The translations under genes and the position numbers were made by a program. From assembly GCA_947462335.1 (NCBI GenBank), contig OX381704.1, positions 27,303,955-27,367,954 on the forward strand: 64,000 nt of DNA, written 5' to 3'. Origin of the DNA: Harmothoe impar. Its lineage: Eukaryota; Annelida; Polychaeta; Phyllodocida; Polynoidae. Below the pieces are notes generated by a model. That model was not told where the DNA came from and ran no database searches. It saw only the letters and a program-made list of their open reading frames with translations. Positions 11,780 to 25,277 of this stretch are shown one piece after another. Position 1 is the first letter of the stretch, and every line of letters begins with the position of its first letter.

Positions 11780-14700
11780 CCAGAAGTTCACACATTCGCT
11801 ACATATAACTAAAAATACGCAGAATTCTATAACCACGCTAACCTAACCCGGGACCCTCACCAGTTACCGGTGATGGCTGGAATTCCTGACACCGCCGGTT
11901 TGTCTGGAACGCGCCCATGTGTGTCTACTGCCAGGCCCAACAGAGCACCCCAATCTCCTCCTGGGCTGTAGCTCCGGATACCCACCCCCCCCCCCCCCCC
12001 TACTGTATCCCGGCCCAGCCCAAACACAGTCGGCCCTCCCCCTCCCAAACCGCCTCGGGATCGATCCACGGGCGGGATAGGAGCCAGACGGAAAATAAAT
12101 ACTTAATGTGTTTCATGTTTCATTAACTAACACCGATCAATCAGGGCTCCCACACCCCTCAGCCTATGACCACCCCATCCCAGACGCCAAGAACCCCCCC
12201 CCCCTCCCCCCACCCTGCTTCCCTTCTCCTACCCATGCACCCTAATCCCCCTATTATCTCCATTCCCTCCAGGGCAGGGGGTCCCAGGTGAGGCACTGGG
12301 ACATGTCGGGTGCATGTGGGGTCTGGGATGGCTGAGGAGCAGGCGGCCTTCCTGTGAGGAGAGGGGGGGGGGGGGGATATTACGTAACTGTATGCAAGGG
12401 GTAAAGTAGGGAAGCATGTACTATGAGGGCCACACGCCGCATGGAATACAGATAAGAGGAGATAAATTTTGGTTATTAGTCTACATGTATGTTGATGACA
12501 ATGCGAAACTTGTGTTTCTGGCTCAACAACGATGCATTTAAATCATATATGATCAATGCAAACAAACAATTGTTTTACCATAATATAATTGCATCTAAAT
12601 TGGCCATATGTAAAGCGTATCTGGAACAATTGGGCGTTGACAGATAATCCTTGGCCATAATAATACCAAGGCCCGGTACCAAGGCCTCTGACAGGCAAAA
12701 TGCAGCTTCAGTCTCTTTCCAAGAGACCACGGTCTTCGTGGGAGGTAAGGTGCGCGTGGGTCAGGGAAACAGCTACCTGGTTACTATGGTAACACTTCTG
12801 AACACGGCCGTGTCAACATAGCGGGAAGCCTACCCAAGGCTAGCTTTAATGAGTCGCTAATAGCCAGCTGATGGTGCTAATCCTTCGTCACACTTTGCTG
12901 GCAGTCGCGTGGCCGGGTGTGCCAGCGTCCGTGACCGCCAGAGAGAGCAGGGGAAAGGGGGTGGGGGAGGTAATGGCAGCCACTCATTTCCCACGTTGCC
13001 TGGAAACCACAGTTGGCAGGGAATACACTTCCTGTGAAAATTATATGCCTGACCATGAAATTACCTCCACATTCCGTGGACGCCACGAGGGGGAGCGGCG
13101 ACGTGATCAGCCAGGCCCAGATGTCGATTAGCGTCTGCGTGCGCAACGTTTACGTCCTCTCCAAGCCAAATGTCGTCTGATGTTTGGCGCGGTTTTGGGG
13201 TGAGGTGGGAAGCACGGCTCCAAACCGCTTGTGGACAGGGGACTTATCAAAGCACACGATAGGAGAGAAGGCCACTCCATATCGGCGCCCCGTGCCGTGT
13301 TATCTCTGATATCAGCAGTGCAGTCAAATATTATTGGACTGTTCGGATGGTTACGGTAAAGCAAACACCGAGTGGGCCGAAACCAGGCATCAAGTATGCA
13401 CAGGACAGAGTCGTAAATTTGTGCTCCACTTTATGGAAGTTGCACCCATAGTTATATCACTCACTCGCTTCTGAATATTGGATAATATTGACAGCCAGTA
13501 AGATAAATGGGACCAACCTTTGGTCGAAAACTGAATAGGGTTAATGGGGGTAAATGGAGCCATGGATCTTTGGTAATTTGGCGAAAGAAATATAGGTCTG
13601 CCTTTCAGTTGATTAGCATAGTACCGTACCATATATAGTAGTCATGACAGTCATACTAGGTATTAGAGTTAACGTTACATTATCCATGCATATGTGATAA
13701 AAGAAACTTCGGCCACTGTCCATAAAACAGGATAAAACAGGAACAGGGAAGAAATAAGGATCTGCCATTGATTAGGATTTGGGGTGCGGAGGGGTGGGGG
13801 GATGTTGCTTGACGGCACCAGTCATCATCCCAGCAGGCATCCTCCTAGCCCACCTGTAAATGTACAAGTCTTTGAAGTCGCCGCCAACCCTCACCTTCGT
13901 ATTAACGTGGCCAGAAACCATCGACCCCTTGACACCCACCATCTGAGCACCCCGACACACGCACACGCACACGCACCCGGCCATACGCGCACACCCCTGC
14001 GCAGGCGCCATCAGGAGAGACGTGCATCGTGGCGGTGGTGGTGCTATGAATTTTTAGGTTATGGGGGCGATGATGATAGAGGAACTATCGATCATTGTCG
14101 GGAGGGTCAATATTTGTGGAGACACTTCTGTTTGTTGTTGGAGACGGCTAGGACGGATCATCTTTCTACCCCTGGTCCGGATAACGTGCTCACTATGCGC
14201 ACTATCGACACATACAGGTATAGTTATGCCTGGAGTCGCTGCCTCCAAGGCATTAAGGGCAGATCAGGTATAGACCCTCCTGCTGGGTTTATGTCTGTAG
14301 GCATATATCGGGTGCACCGAATCTTGATTGAATACAAATTGATGGTCAGATGGTTCACCGACTCGGCGAGTGATACAAATCATATGAAGCATGCCATGGA
14401 ACTCAGATAAAAAGGGTACTTTCAAAGAGGGAGAAAAAACTGAAGAAAGTCATGATCAGAGGTGGGCCTTTAATTTCACTCTAAAAATAAAGAATTTCAC
14501 CTCCGAGGTGTTTTTTAAAACAGACGGATAATTATTTTGTCCACGCTATATCCAACGTGCAACGGCTATAAAAGTCTCCCCACCTATAAATTAAGCTCTC
14601 CTTTTGGTTGAAAACCTGCCAAAGAGGACTGACATGTTAAAACTGATTGATGCGGAGAGTAATCCAGGGCGCATGGGTGATCAGATTTGCAATTTTTAAA

Positions 14701-17700
14701 ACGAATTCAATATGCAAAATTTAAAATAGACTAGAATTACAGGAAAGCACGATTGAAAAACTTGATTCTGGCTCTCTTTTTCTGAGACCATGAGGCGTGT
14801 ATAGGAGCCTGGTGCAGGTATGCTGTGTGAGGGTTGTTGACTTTGATCCCTGGCCGCCAGGTGCCGTTACCGACACACAGGTACTACCTCCAGCCCCCAT
14901 CCGTCTCCATTCTAATGAAAACACACACACCTGACTCGGCCGCCACACTTAACCCTTTAAGGGCCGCATAGTCCCTTGGTCGGCATGATACATAAATGCA
15001 GCCCTGGCACCAAGGTTGCATTCATGCATCATCACGACCCATTGGAAGTGTATCAGCTCCGGCATGGGTCGGCATGAAGCATGAATTCAGACCTGACGAG
15101 TAGATGAATGGAACTGGTCTGGACTCTAGTTTAGGAATCTGTCTCAACTCGTTATCCCTGAATGTCTGCTGTGGATCATGGACCGGGCGGCGCCCTATGC
15201 TTACAGTTGTGTACCTATATCACATAGACCGGGATGCAATTACTGTATAAGCCACATTAACCTCTGCGGTCAGTAAAATGACCATGTCTATTCAGATGGT
15301 ATTCAGATAGACATGACTCATGTACCCGGGGCCATGTACTATGTACAAAATATGACATTTCTATTAATGGCTGATAATGCGATATCTGATGGGTTTCATC
15401 AGAAAATCTCGACTAACACTGGGACGTCTCTATATAATCGCACCATGCAGGTACATATGGTACTACACCCCCCCCCCCCCCCAGCCCCCTCTATTTAACC
15501 CTATAGGACAGATCATAGTACATGTAACCCCCTCTCCTTACCACCCACCTCACCACCTGTTCTTTCCCCCAACAGACCCATCCCACAACCACTCCCCAAG
15601 TCAATAGCCCCACTCCCCCAACCCCCTCCCACCTGCCCACACAAAACCTGCCCCCGACCACTGAGTCCACACGGCGGAGCGCTGGTATTCAGTTGGACCT
15701 GGCAAGGGGGAGGGGGTAACAAACACCCGCCCATTACCGATGCCGAGGGTCACGCCAAACGAGCCGACTCGGACAGCAGGGGTTATGATGCTAGGACAAC
15801 AATGCAAGCTGTCCTTACAAACGGGCTCTGGGAGGTGGGGGACGGGGGGACGAGGGGAGCAACTCTTGAGCAGATCCAGGAGTCGTACCTGACAGGAGAG
15901 TAGCTCACCAATATACTATATGATAGGTCTAGCGTTTTGAATACTTAGAACCATGGCCTTTTTTCATATTGTAGATGTATGGCCTATGTGTCATGAATTA
16001 CAAGCAATTTAGTTTTCTATGTTTGCAATTTAGTTTTCTATCTTTAAAGGCTATTTATATCCAGGTTATATCATAACACATATTATACAATACATGTAGG
16101 CCTATACTCAGAAAAGGCCATATATTAGGCCATTTAAAAAAGTAAAATGGTTTCTCATCACCACGCGCATCAAAGAAATCCGATATTGAGGAAAACTCTT
16201 TTTTTGTTGCTAATTTTCTAGTTAAAAAACATGATAGAAATGGAGACATTTGACATAGTTGGCATCAAATTAAAGGTTAATACTGCCAGTAATGCGGTAA
16301 GATATAAATAACTTACATTCTCCCTACTTAGAAAGATCAATAAATACTTAACTACTAAAATGTGAATTTTGGCCATGAAAAAACGTATATTTTCTTATAC
16401 ATTTTAGCCCGAGGCAAAAAAGCCCCCCCCCTCCTCGTCATATTTCTCGGCCATTGATGACAAGAAACCACTATTTATTTTGAGTGGCCTTATTATACTC
16501 AGAACATCGGTAAGCCAGGTACAACTAAGCATAGCCTGGTAATGACATGTGAGATGTCCAAGCCCAGTGCTAATGAGCGGTGGTAAATTAATACTACAGG
16601 TAATTACATCCATACGCCTCACTCTAATCAACCCTCCTGCTACCTCTACCCATGTATATCTCACCCCCTCTCATGTTAATGATAACAGATTTTCAAATTT
16701 GAATATTTTTATTTGGTCAAGGATTCATTGCAAAAATAGTGCCTTTCAGCAATACCAAGCACAATCAACATCACAGACATGTAGGAAACTTTACAATTCT
16801 AAAAGTTCAGATATAGGGGACACTACATGCTCAGGCATGGACGTCGAGGAATGTTTGGAATGTATCATCAGATTATATATAATTTAAAAAATAAAATACA
16901 TGCCTATTTATCTCTTATTCGAAGAACAGGCATCATCCTATATGATCGAAAATTGCACAACTAGACACCATTGTAATGATTATATAACCTGTGTATGGCT
17001 CGGTAATTGTCTCTACTGACAATGTATATTCATCTATTCCCTTGATGAGCACAATGGACACCATCAAAACAAGGATGATATGGATGCAGGAACATAATAC
17101 CTCATCTATAACGAGGTATGTAGGGTCTGTCTACACAGGATGACGCATTTTCATGTGTAGTGCTAGGTTGCCTATGTTACCTTGTAATATCGAGCCGATT
17201 CCAAGCTTCACTAAAACATACATTTGACACTTCACTGTGTTCATTATTTCATCTGAACTGTCCTCTCTACATATAACATGTAATTGTGACTTCTGCGTCA
17301 GATGAGGCAGGTAAGGATGGTGTGGCATTCTACACCACCAGTGCCCCGGGTGCCGCATGTGGCAGTAACCAGATAAGAACCTAGCCAGAATCTGACTCTG
17401 GAAGCACTTAGACAAATAAGGCTCATCCGTTTTTGCTTTTATGTTCAATATCTCTGCTCCGCCATATACTTTGTGATACGGAGAAGCGGTTTCTACTAAG
17501 GAGATTTACATTTGCCAAGGCGATTAGTAGTACATAGATACCCCTACTTGGAGCAGGAGTGACTATTCTCCGTGCAGTATATACCGGTATAGCCCCCTAC
17601 AGAGAGGGCAGGATTACCTGTCAAGATGCCCTGAGGAAGGGGATCCAGACCCCACGCACCTGTCTGAGCACCTACCTCAGTACAGGTGTGGTGGACTCCG

Positions 17701-20700
17701 CTCACCTGTCTCCAGCACATGCATCCAGAACGGGGCATGACAAGGATATGCAATAATGGCTTCACAGCAAGCGCCCTAATGATTGATGATTCTTTTTTAC
17801 CTGGGACAGAGGATATACATGTATACTTATATGCTTACTTAACAATAGCAGTGGTCGCTAACGTTAGAAAATCACAGGGTACTTATAAATTGTTAGGATT
17901 AGGTGGGATTTTCCATTTCTGGGAATCCCAATGCTATTATTACTACTATAATTAATGTAAACATAATTGAGTTTCCACAGACGGCTGATGGAGGTCTAAT
18001 ACATGTACATGTATTTGATCAGACAGAGTGTTATACATGTATACATTTGTATACGTGCAGTATGTAGTAATGGGGATGACCATCCGGAACCAAACACGAC
18101 CCTTGTTAATCAACCCTGACCTCCCCCAATGCTACCCTTAATGACCAAATCACCAAATCAATACTAAAGTACATCAACCCACGAGGCACATGGAGTCTTT
18201 CTATTAATCAAGTGCATGGTTCTCTACCTTACTCTACCTTCCATTTGCATTACGTGAGCCTACGTGGTTCACTATAGGCTCCATCAGTTATTGGCTTGTT
18301 TAACTGAGATAATGGCCGTCTTAGTGTTTATGATGTCTCCTTTCTGAAACATCAGAACAGCATGATTTGTACAGGTGATGGTTGCCATCTGATATTTGAT
18401 GTCAGCAATGGCGTCCGGCGACCCCCCCCCCCCCCCGGGGTCGTCATTGCAAAGGCGTGGGTGCGTGGGCCATTATGGACGCGACCATTTTAGTAATAGT
18501 GTTGGCCGGAAGTCGCCCCGATTGTTAGAATGGGGCATTATGGGGCATCGTCCCGAGTAGATCGTGTGTGTGGGCCAGACTTGACGATGTATAATTTCCT
18601 TAATGGCGTAGACCTACCCGGCCGTAACTGCAGTGAGGTCCCTCTGCCCATATTTATACGGAAATGGATTTGTCAATTCATCTTAATGGTCTGACAATGA
18701 ACTGTTGATTTAGTACCAACTAGTCGGACGATGTATGACCGATGAGGATTTAGGAAATACATGGGACTGATGGTAATTTCTATAGGTCTGATTGACACTC
18801 AGAACAATCCATACATTGGGACATGACCAATAATAACATTTGTATGTGCATTTTAGATATACACTATTTGCTATATACATACTGATTATTATACGCAATA
18901 GTCAATTTGCCTCCAATGTATATGCTGTAATAACGTTGGTGTTTACAGCAAATGGAAAAAAAATACCAACGGAATCCTAGGGGCTTCAGAGGCTATGTGT
19001 TACCTTTTAAAAGAGGACACAAAATGTATAAATGCTTGCTTTATATATGATATGATGTATAGGCCTATGGCATCATTCTTATGACAGACTTATACAAGGA
19101 ATCCGTAGGAGGTTCTATCACAGACAGGATATGCACTATAAGTCTCGTGAGGTAACGCGGCAGGGGGCGTGATTGGTTGGCGCGGCAAGTCAGGTGGGAA
19201 CTGCATGACCCTGCCAAACCAATACCTGTTAACGATGAGGCTCGTGATCTTCCCTTGTTTTAACTTAGATTTCCTTTCAATTATTCAGCACCTGGATGTG
19301 TGCAATCCCCTGTGTTCCCTTTTGCTTCTATCTATGTACTCCGTAAAGTGCATATATTTGTACATTGAGTTATCAATTGCCATGCTTAGTCGAACGCGCC
19401 AATGGGTCAATTCGACTTGCATATGGATCATGGGGTAGAACAAGGGCAAATGTAAACCTTTTTTCTTAAAAAAAAGAGAGCTTCATCTGGCTATATGCCT
19501 ATCTGACGGTGCACATCTTGGCAATGAATAAATGATTTTAAGAAATCCCTAGACACCTTGTGTTGATTTAACAATGGAGTTGCTCTGGGAAGCTCTGTGT
19601 GTGCAAAGTGCGTCATCCCATACATCACTTTGATCCCAGGACCCACACGGAGAAGACGTTGTCTCACCAGTGTATACTTGGGAAGAATTTGGAGAGTGTG
19701 GAACCAATTGTTTCTGTAATCTTTCAAACAACAGAGAGATTACCACTCCATTCAGAAACAGGCACGTGTATGTGGGGTATTTACTTCGTTACACTAAGGC
19801 TTTACGATGGGGACAATTTCATCCCTATAGCCTATGAAATCCACGCGATCTCCGAGCGGAATTAGAGAAGGCAAGCCTATGCTCCTATCAGCCATTGGCA
19901 ACAGACTCAGAAGAATATGTCTGTTTAGCCACACCTTATAACATGAACCAAGACCACCACAAAAAGGAGGATAGCAGGCCAGTTGGAGGGCCATTGCGCA
20001 TTGAGAAAATCCCTGTGCTGCCCCACATTGGACTGGAACCTTTCAGGAAAGGTGCGTATTACGCTGCTGGAGTTTAGGGTCAGTGGCTGACAAAAATGGG
20101 TCTTTAAATCGCTTTAAATCCAAGTATTTTGTTGCCAACTCTTTGTAAATGCGCCATTGTCAAGTTCCAGATTACTATACTACTATAACAGTAGCTAGGT
20201 TTAGGCATGGGAATCGCGTATATTTGTAAATGCACTATCCGCAAATTCCAGATTGATATACTACATGTACTTCGTCGCCTCTACGACTTCTATAAGGCCA
20301 ATGCAGGCCAATGCAGTGAGATGTCTACCATAGACAAACTCCAGCTCGCCTATACTACTCACAAGGTTCGAATAGCGTTCGGGCAGGCTGAAATTGCATT
20401 TCCAATCATAGAAATGTAAGCCATGTACCTGGTACAGGAGGAAGGATTAGGCCTTACCCCCTGAGGCCACACACTGTTCTGCCCTGCCCCAAACCACCCC
20501 CGCCCCTCCCCACAAGTTACTCTATAGGGAGGTAAATGCCTGGGGCCGCGGCCATCATTTGCATGGCTTTGAAGCGGGGTTAATAGGAGAGATTGTCATT
20601 GATTACGCAGGTTACAGGCTGTGCTTACGTCACAACTCTCCCGACACCTGCGTCTCCCTCCCTCGCCATACCTCGCGAGATTTTACGTTGGGTCACGTGG

Positions 20701-22590
20701 TGATGGGGCATTAGGTATCCTTAGGTGCCTGAACGCCAATCCACTTAGACCTCCACGGCATATGGCGATTATTTGGGGGTTATCGGGGTTTATTGTCAGT
20801 TATTGGCCTGTTATAAAGTATTCATGCCCTATTGAAGCCGGCCGGCGAGGGGAGGGATAACAATAGAACTATTATTATTAGAAGCGCGTGCCCACTGCCA
20901 TTGCTGTGACGTTGCTAATTAATCCACTCTCAGGGCATGCGCACTGTGTCATGACGCATGGGTTGTCGATCAGAGATATGATTCAGCGTCTACTTCTTCC
21001 CTGATATATCATTGGCATTGCCCTAAGTGTGGTAATTTATTGATATGTTGATCAATTGTTGGACTACGATAACAGACTCTATAGATGCGCAGTCTGTCAT
21101 GTTCATGCCTATTCTGATTTTCACCAGCAGGCCTATATAAATTCACTGAATTTAGTTTTCAAAAGGTAAAATTTCTATTGTTAACATCATGCTCAGGCTA
21201 ATAGAAAATGGGCCCTGAACATGCAGGGAATATATGCCGGGGGTATATGTGGTATATGTAGCCATTCGATGTAGCTAGTTGAACAAAATATTGACCATCC
21301 AAAACCAAAACCAATTCATTGATACCCGCCCTCCCCCAACCAGTGTAGACCTAAGTTTACAATTTTGTTCCAATTTGATATAGAACATATATGTATGCAT
21401 CATAACATGGCATTCATGCATTCATTCCCAAATCTTACAATTCCAAGCTCCTTATCTAACTGAAGCCGATTCATTTTGTGTGGCATTTGAATCACAAAAT
21501 ATGTTTTCGATGGTTGAGAGGATGAGACTGGGGATTATGAGGTTAATGAACTACATATAATGTGTTCCCCATAATAGATATGATTCCACTGAGATTGGTG
21601 GTTAATGAAATGAAATGTGGCTATATGTGGCATTTTGATTAGGTCTATGTGCGAATAAGAAGTGATAAATAATCCCCAGACGGATTACTCATTAATCGGT
21701 AGGCCTGGTAGCCTGGCTACTACAGGGGCTTCTTATCAGCACCCAGTGTGACACTTGCTTGTCCACTCTCCTGTTATCAATGATCCAAGGTTTGCCTTGG
21801 GACTGCTCGCGGCGGGCACTACATGATGCAGCGGACGGCGTCAAGTGCGCCGAGCGGCTAAGTGTCAGCGTCCAGGGCCTGAGCACACACTCGCCACAAT
21901 ACATTATTCATACGCATCGACAAGATCGACCGCCTCAAGTTCGCCTTGGTTTCTGAGAATGAAGGTCTCAAGTTTCAGTATTGAATTGATGTGCTGAAAG
22001 ACCGTCCAGGTATCTAGTTTGTTATGCCTAGGCCTACATGAACATGGGGATCAATATTGCTCTTTTATGACCGGATTGCAATATGCATAACATGCACTTT
22101 ACATGTGATATATCAAACACAGGTCTAATTTTGCCATCTATAGGACATAGACCCTTTATTGGACTGCACAACCATCTGAGCCAGTGAACATGGTTGATTT
22201 TGTGTGCAAAGATATGCATTATGTTCCCGATTTAAACATATGAATCGGCAGGCAATGTATAAAAAATGGTACGCTATTCTGTCCTGCTTTGTTATGCAGT
22301 TTTGTGATCTCACCCAGGATGGGATGACATGGAGTGTAAACACATGCACAGAGATGTAAGTCGGTATATTAGTATTGGTAATTTAGTAACATCCTGAGTT
22401 CCTCAGAGAAGCCTCTATTATCAGCCTATTTTCGCATATCAAACAACGCGTATCCCCTCTGATTGAACAGCTCCATTCTTCATTGGCGTACCCAGTTTTG
22501 ATCTACCATGGCTACAACGGGTCCTTTAGCGGGGCTCATGTTGTATTCTCCTAACGAGATGTACCCTTTAAGCATCAATGAAAGCAGTCT

Positions 22591-22592
<2 letters not shown>
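11780..22592. other. Long intergenic stretch, no defensible gene
   Basis: Nearly 11 kb without a recognisable exon chain. It contains C or G homopolymer runs (11985, 12190, 12361, 15468, 18421), CA-rich tracts (13960), and one MITE-like fragment at 14951. The longest open frame (13784-14410, 208 codons plus strand) overlaps frames on the other strand and has low-complexity His/Pro/Arg composition, typical of a chance frame. A short ATG-led frame at 12701-12745, ending at GGAG-GTAAGG, could be a first coding exon but has no partner exon that I can find. Confidence 0.45.
14951..15090. repeat. Foldback repeat fragment, AACCCTTTAAGGGCCGCATAG end
   Basis: Starts with AACCCTTTAAGGGCCGCAT. Internally it has the alternating motifs GGTCGGCATGA, GCATTCATGCATCAT and their inverses, the same set as in the complete-looking copy at 46722-46957. 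The right terminus is not clear, so this copy seems truncated or diverged. Confidence 0.5.
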
Positions 22593-22658
<66 letters not shown>

Positions 22659-22688
22659 ATATATGTATATATTTGTATATGTATAAAT

Positions 22689-22743
<55 letters not shown>

Positions 22744-22755
22744 ATATATATATAT
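22593..22755. repeat. (TA)n microsatellite with TATG variants
   Basis: About 160 bp of almost pure alternating T and A, with interspersed ATATGTATAT in the middle. It produces long Tyr-Ile frames on both strands (to 155 codons) that must not be read as genes. Confidence 0.97.
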
Positions 22756-23700
22756 GCGTGGGTTTACTTTTCACAGTGTTAAACATAAAGAATGCATGAA
22801 CTACACGTCCAGAGCAAGCACTGCATGTACCGTCCCAATACATTTACCTGTAATTAATTCGCAACTGAGAGGCTTCCAGCTGAGAACAGGTGGTGTAAAT
22901 CGAGACGGTTATACCTGGTGCGAGCACCACCCCCTCCCCACCACACACCTCTTCACCCCCAGCATGGATACCTAGTCGTGGGGGGTCCAAATCGGTTGAT
23001 CGAATTGAGGAAAGCCAGACCTAAGTTTGCCAATTTGATGGAGATGCAGCCACATGAAAGGGGGGGAGGGGGTATTGCCGCTACGTTCGCTTCCCTTCCC
23101 AGTCTCTTTTTGCTTTAGCCTATATTAAGAGATGGAGAAAATAGGGTAATTGCCTATTGACTAACGTCAAGGAGTCACACAAGGAGGCAGGCCAATGTAA
23201 GGATACCTTTTTTTCTAACATGTGGAAAATGTACCCCCCCCCCCTTGTTTTACTGGTGGTTGATTTCAGTATGCGATATATCTGTGCTCTTTTTGGCATA
23301 TTATGTAAAGATATAGATTTGCACTCGCCCCTGCCCCACCAACATAGGAGAAATCACTTCTCCTGTAATACTAAAAGTGGCTAAGTCTAGTTCATATGCG
23401 ATTCACCAGGTGGTGCCAACGATGGACCTGGCAGGTGACCGATTGCTGCAACCACTTAGGTGCCCAATCTATAAGATGTACAATCTCTGGTATAATTCAC
23501 TAATAGTACAGATAATGACAGATGTAGCATGAAATATAGGATAAAGATAGACACAGACTATCTGTTGATGCATTTATCGACTAACCACAAAATCATTGTA
23601 ACTCTGACAAAGAAACTTATACAGCTTATTCCAGACCGAGTTATATATAAGGCCAAAAATAAATAAAAGGTGTGTTCAGGTTACATAGCCTGAAAATCTA
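22756..23700. other. Intergenic, no gene seen
   Basis: No coding stretch with splice signals. Contains a C run near 23237. Frames of 66 and 75 codons here look like chance. Confidence 0.5.
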
Positions 23701-24095
23701 GGTAGGCTAGGTCGGATTTTTATTTTATTATTTTATATTTTTTTAAACTCTGGCCTGAACAGTATCCAAAAATTAACTCACAAACTTCAGTGCTGACTTG
23801 CAGACAATGGTGTTGACTCGTGGACTATCAAATTGATGAAATAGCCCCAAAATTGTTTCATAAAGATAGATTGATCCCATGGCCTGAAAAGTACCCAAAA
23901 ATTGACTCGCAAACTTCATCGCTGACCAGCCAGCAATGGCGCTGACTCGCAGACTATCAAATTGAATCTAAAATAGCCCTATAATTACTTAAAATATACT
24001 TTTTTTTTCAAAATTGGATAGAAATGTCTAGGGTCGGCCCTGTTTTGCTAGATCGAGTAACCCTGAAACATACCTTCTTTATTTTTTTGGCCTAA
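23701..24095 (+). repeat. Dispersed GGTCGG...TTTTTGGCC repeat, copy 2
   Basis: Starts GGTAGGCTAGGTCGGATTT and ends with CCCTGAAACATACCTTC, then TTTTTTTGGCCTAA, matching copy 1 at 6281. Its middle is enlarged by a tandem duplication of about 129 bp: the segment starting GGCCTGAACAGTATCC at 23752 is repeated from 23881 as GGCCTGAAAAGTACCC, each followed by TGACTCG- and CAATGG-containing sequence. Confidence 0.6.
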
Positions 24096-24339
24096 TATGC
24101 AGTGCTTCGTATATTTTACTTTATCATAAACACCAAAACGGTTTCTTGGCATTCTGCATGCAAAGTAGCTGTGTGGCAAGGCGTCTTTAAGAGGCGGACG
24201 CCGAGGTTGAAAGCTCAATTACATGCCACGGTACATACAACCCATACAACATGTTTAAACACAATGTGTCGCACAAATGATCAAAAGTGTGATAGCTGCC
24301 TAGCTTTTACAAGTCAACGGAATTATTGATTCCACATAA

Positions 24340-24690
24340 ACATCAGGGGGAGTCCACACCTCCCTCTCCCTCTCAAGATGGGTCGAAGCGCGCGAAATTT
24401 TTTCACCCCCCCTCTAGAGACGTCGAAATTTTTTATCCCCCCCCCCCCCCCCCCCCTCAGCAGGCCGAAAGTCGCGCGCGTTCGCGCCCCGTAGCATAGT
24501 GACGCGCTGGCTTTTCCCCTCAAAACAGGTTGAATTTTTTTTACCCCCCCCCCCCCCCCAAGAGGGGTCTAAATTTTTACCCCTGCCCCGGTCAAGGGGT
24601 CCAAATTTTTTAACCCCCCCCCCCCCCCCCCCACAAAAAAAATCCACCCCCCCCCTTCCCCCCTGTTGAGCACTCCCTCATGGGGGGTGT
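24340..24690. mobile_element. Poly-C-rich Harbinger-like MITE, diverged copy
   Basis: Serial units of the form 'ggggtc - AAATTTTT - acCCCCCC' and an end reading GAGCACTCCCTCA. This matches the better-preserved element at 31701-32023, including the internal blocks GCGCG...TAGTAACGCGC (here TAGTGACGCGC) and GGCTTTT. The left terminus is degraded (GGGGGAGTCCAC). C runs reach about 20 bases. No protein is encoded; the 60-77-codon frames across it are composition artefacts. Confidence 0.55.
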
Positions 24691-25119
24691 AATACATGTA
24701 CCTTGTGTATGGGGGTGTTGTACTATTTACATTAAAATTAGGTTAGCTTACCCACCCAAAATAGGCAGAGAGTTTGGTGAGCTGAACTACATTAAAATGT
24801 AGGCCCCTAGGGCCCTACAGTACAGAAAAATAGGGCAATTAGGGCCCCCCCCCCCCCTCCCTCCGGACCCGCCCCCTGGATCCGCCCTTGAATTATATAT
24901 GGGTTCGTTAGAATTAGATATATGTAGTAGCAAATTAATGACGGATAAAGTCGATCCCAATCCCCGTTAGAGTGGTATGGAGATGGACTTCCTAATCAAT
25001 AAAATCGACCGTGAAAACCGTGTAGACCAGCTTCCCGGTCGGTCATGTGGACTGGCGCGAACACGCCCATTTGTTTACATCGCGTAATTTCTCGCATGAA
25101 GTCTCGCGCACGAGTACTG

Positions 25120-25127
25120 TGACGTCA
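25120..25127. promoter_or_regulatory. CRE palindrome TGACGTCA
   Basis: A perfect full-site cAMP-response/ATF element, TGACGTCA, lies 151 bases upstream of the SPMIP1-like start codon in a locally CpG-rich stretch (25030-25130). CREB/CREM-type factors drive many testis genes, so the site suits a sperm protein. This is inference from motif and position only. Confidence 0.45.
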
Positions 25128-25128
25128 C

Positions 25129-25143
25129 GTTGTCAATGACAAC
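25129..25143. promoter_or_regulatory. X-box-like palindrome GTTGTC-AAT-GACAAC
   Basis: A perfect 6-3-6 inverted repeat immediately after the CRE. Each half differs by one base from the RFX half-site GTTGCC / GGCAAC. RFX factors control cilium and axoneme genes through such X-boxes. It lies 135 bases upstream of the SPMIP1-like ATG. The palindrome is seen; RFX binding is inferred. Confidence 0.4.
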
Positions 25144-25277
25144 AAAGGCCATTCGCCTGCTAACTTGGGATCCTTGTGTGTATGTGGTGGGGTCTGTAAC
25201 ATGACTGAAAACTCCTTTATCTAAGTGAGTTAGAGACTTAACCGTTTGTTTTCTCTGCACTTGCAGCAAAGCACAAC

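Noticed and set aside
12701..12751. ATG-led 15-codon segment ending at a GTAAGG donor, reading MQLQSLSKRPRSSWE
   Set aside because: A possible first exon, but no partner exon or promoter signature could be found. Too short to defend.
13784..14410. 208-codon plus-strand open frame, one of the longest in the window
   Set aside because: Low-complexity His/Pro/Arg start over a CA-rich tract, overlapping frames on the other strand, no splice context and no recognisable family.
20360..20400. AGGTTCGAAT resembling a tRNA T-arm or B box
   Set aside because: No cloverleaf could be drawn: no matching acceptor stem, anticodon arm or A box at the right distance.
22508..22975. 155-codon frame rich in Tyr-Ile
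   Set aside because: It is a translation of the (TA)n microsatellite.
24414..24647. 77-codon Gly/Lys-rich minus-strand frame
   Set aside because: Artefact of poly-C runs in the Harbinger-like repeat.
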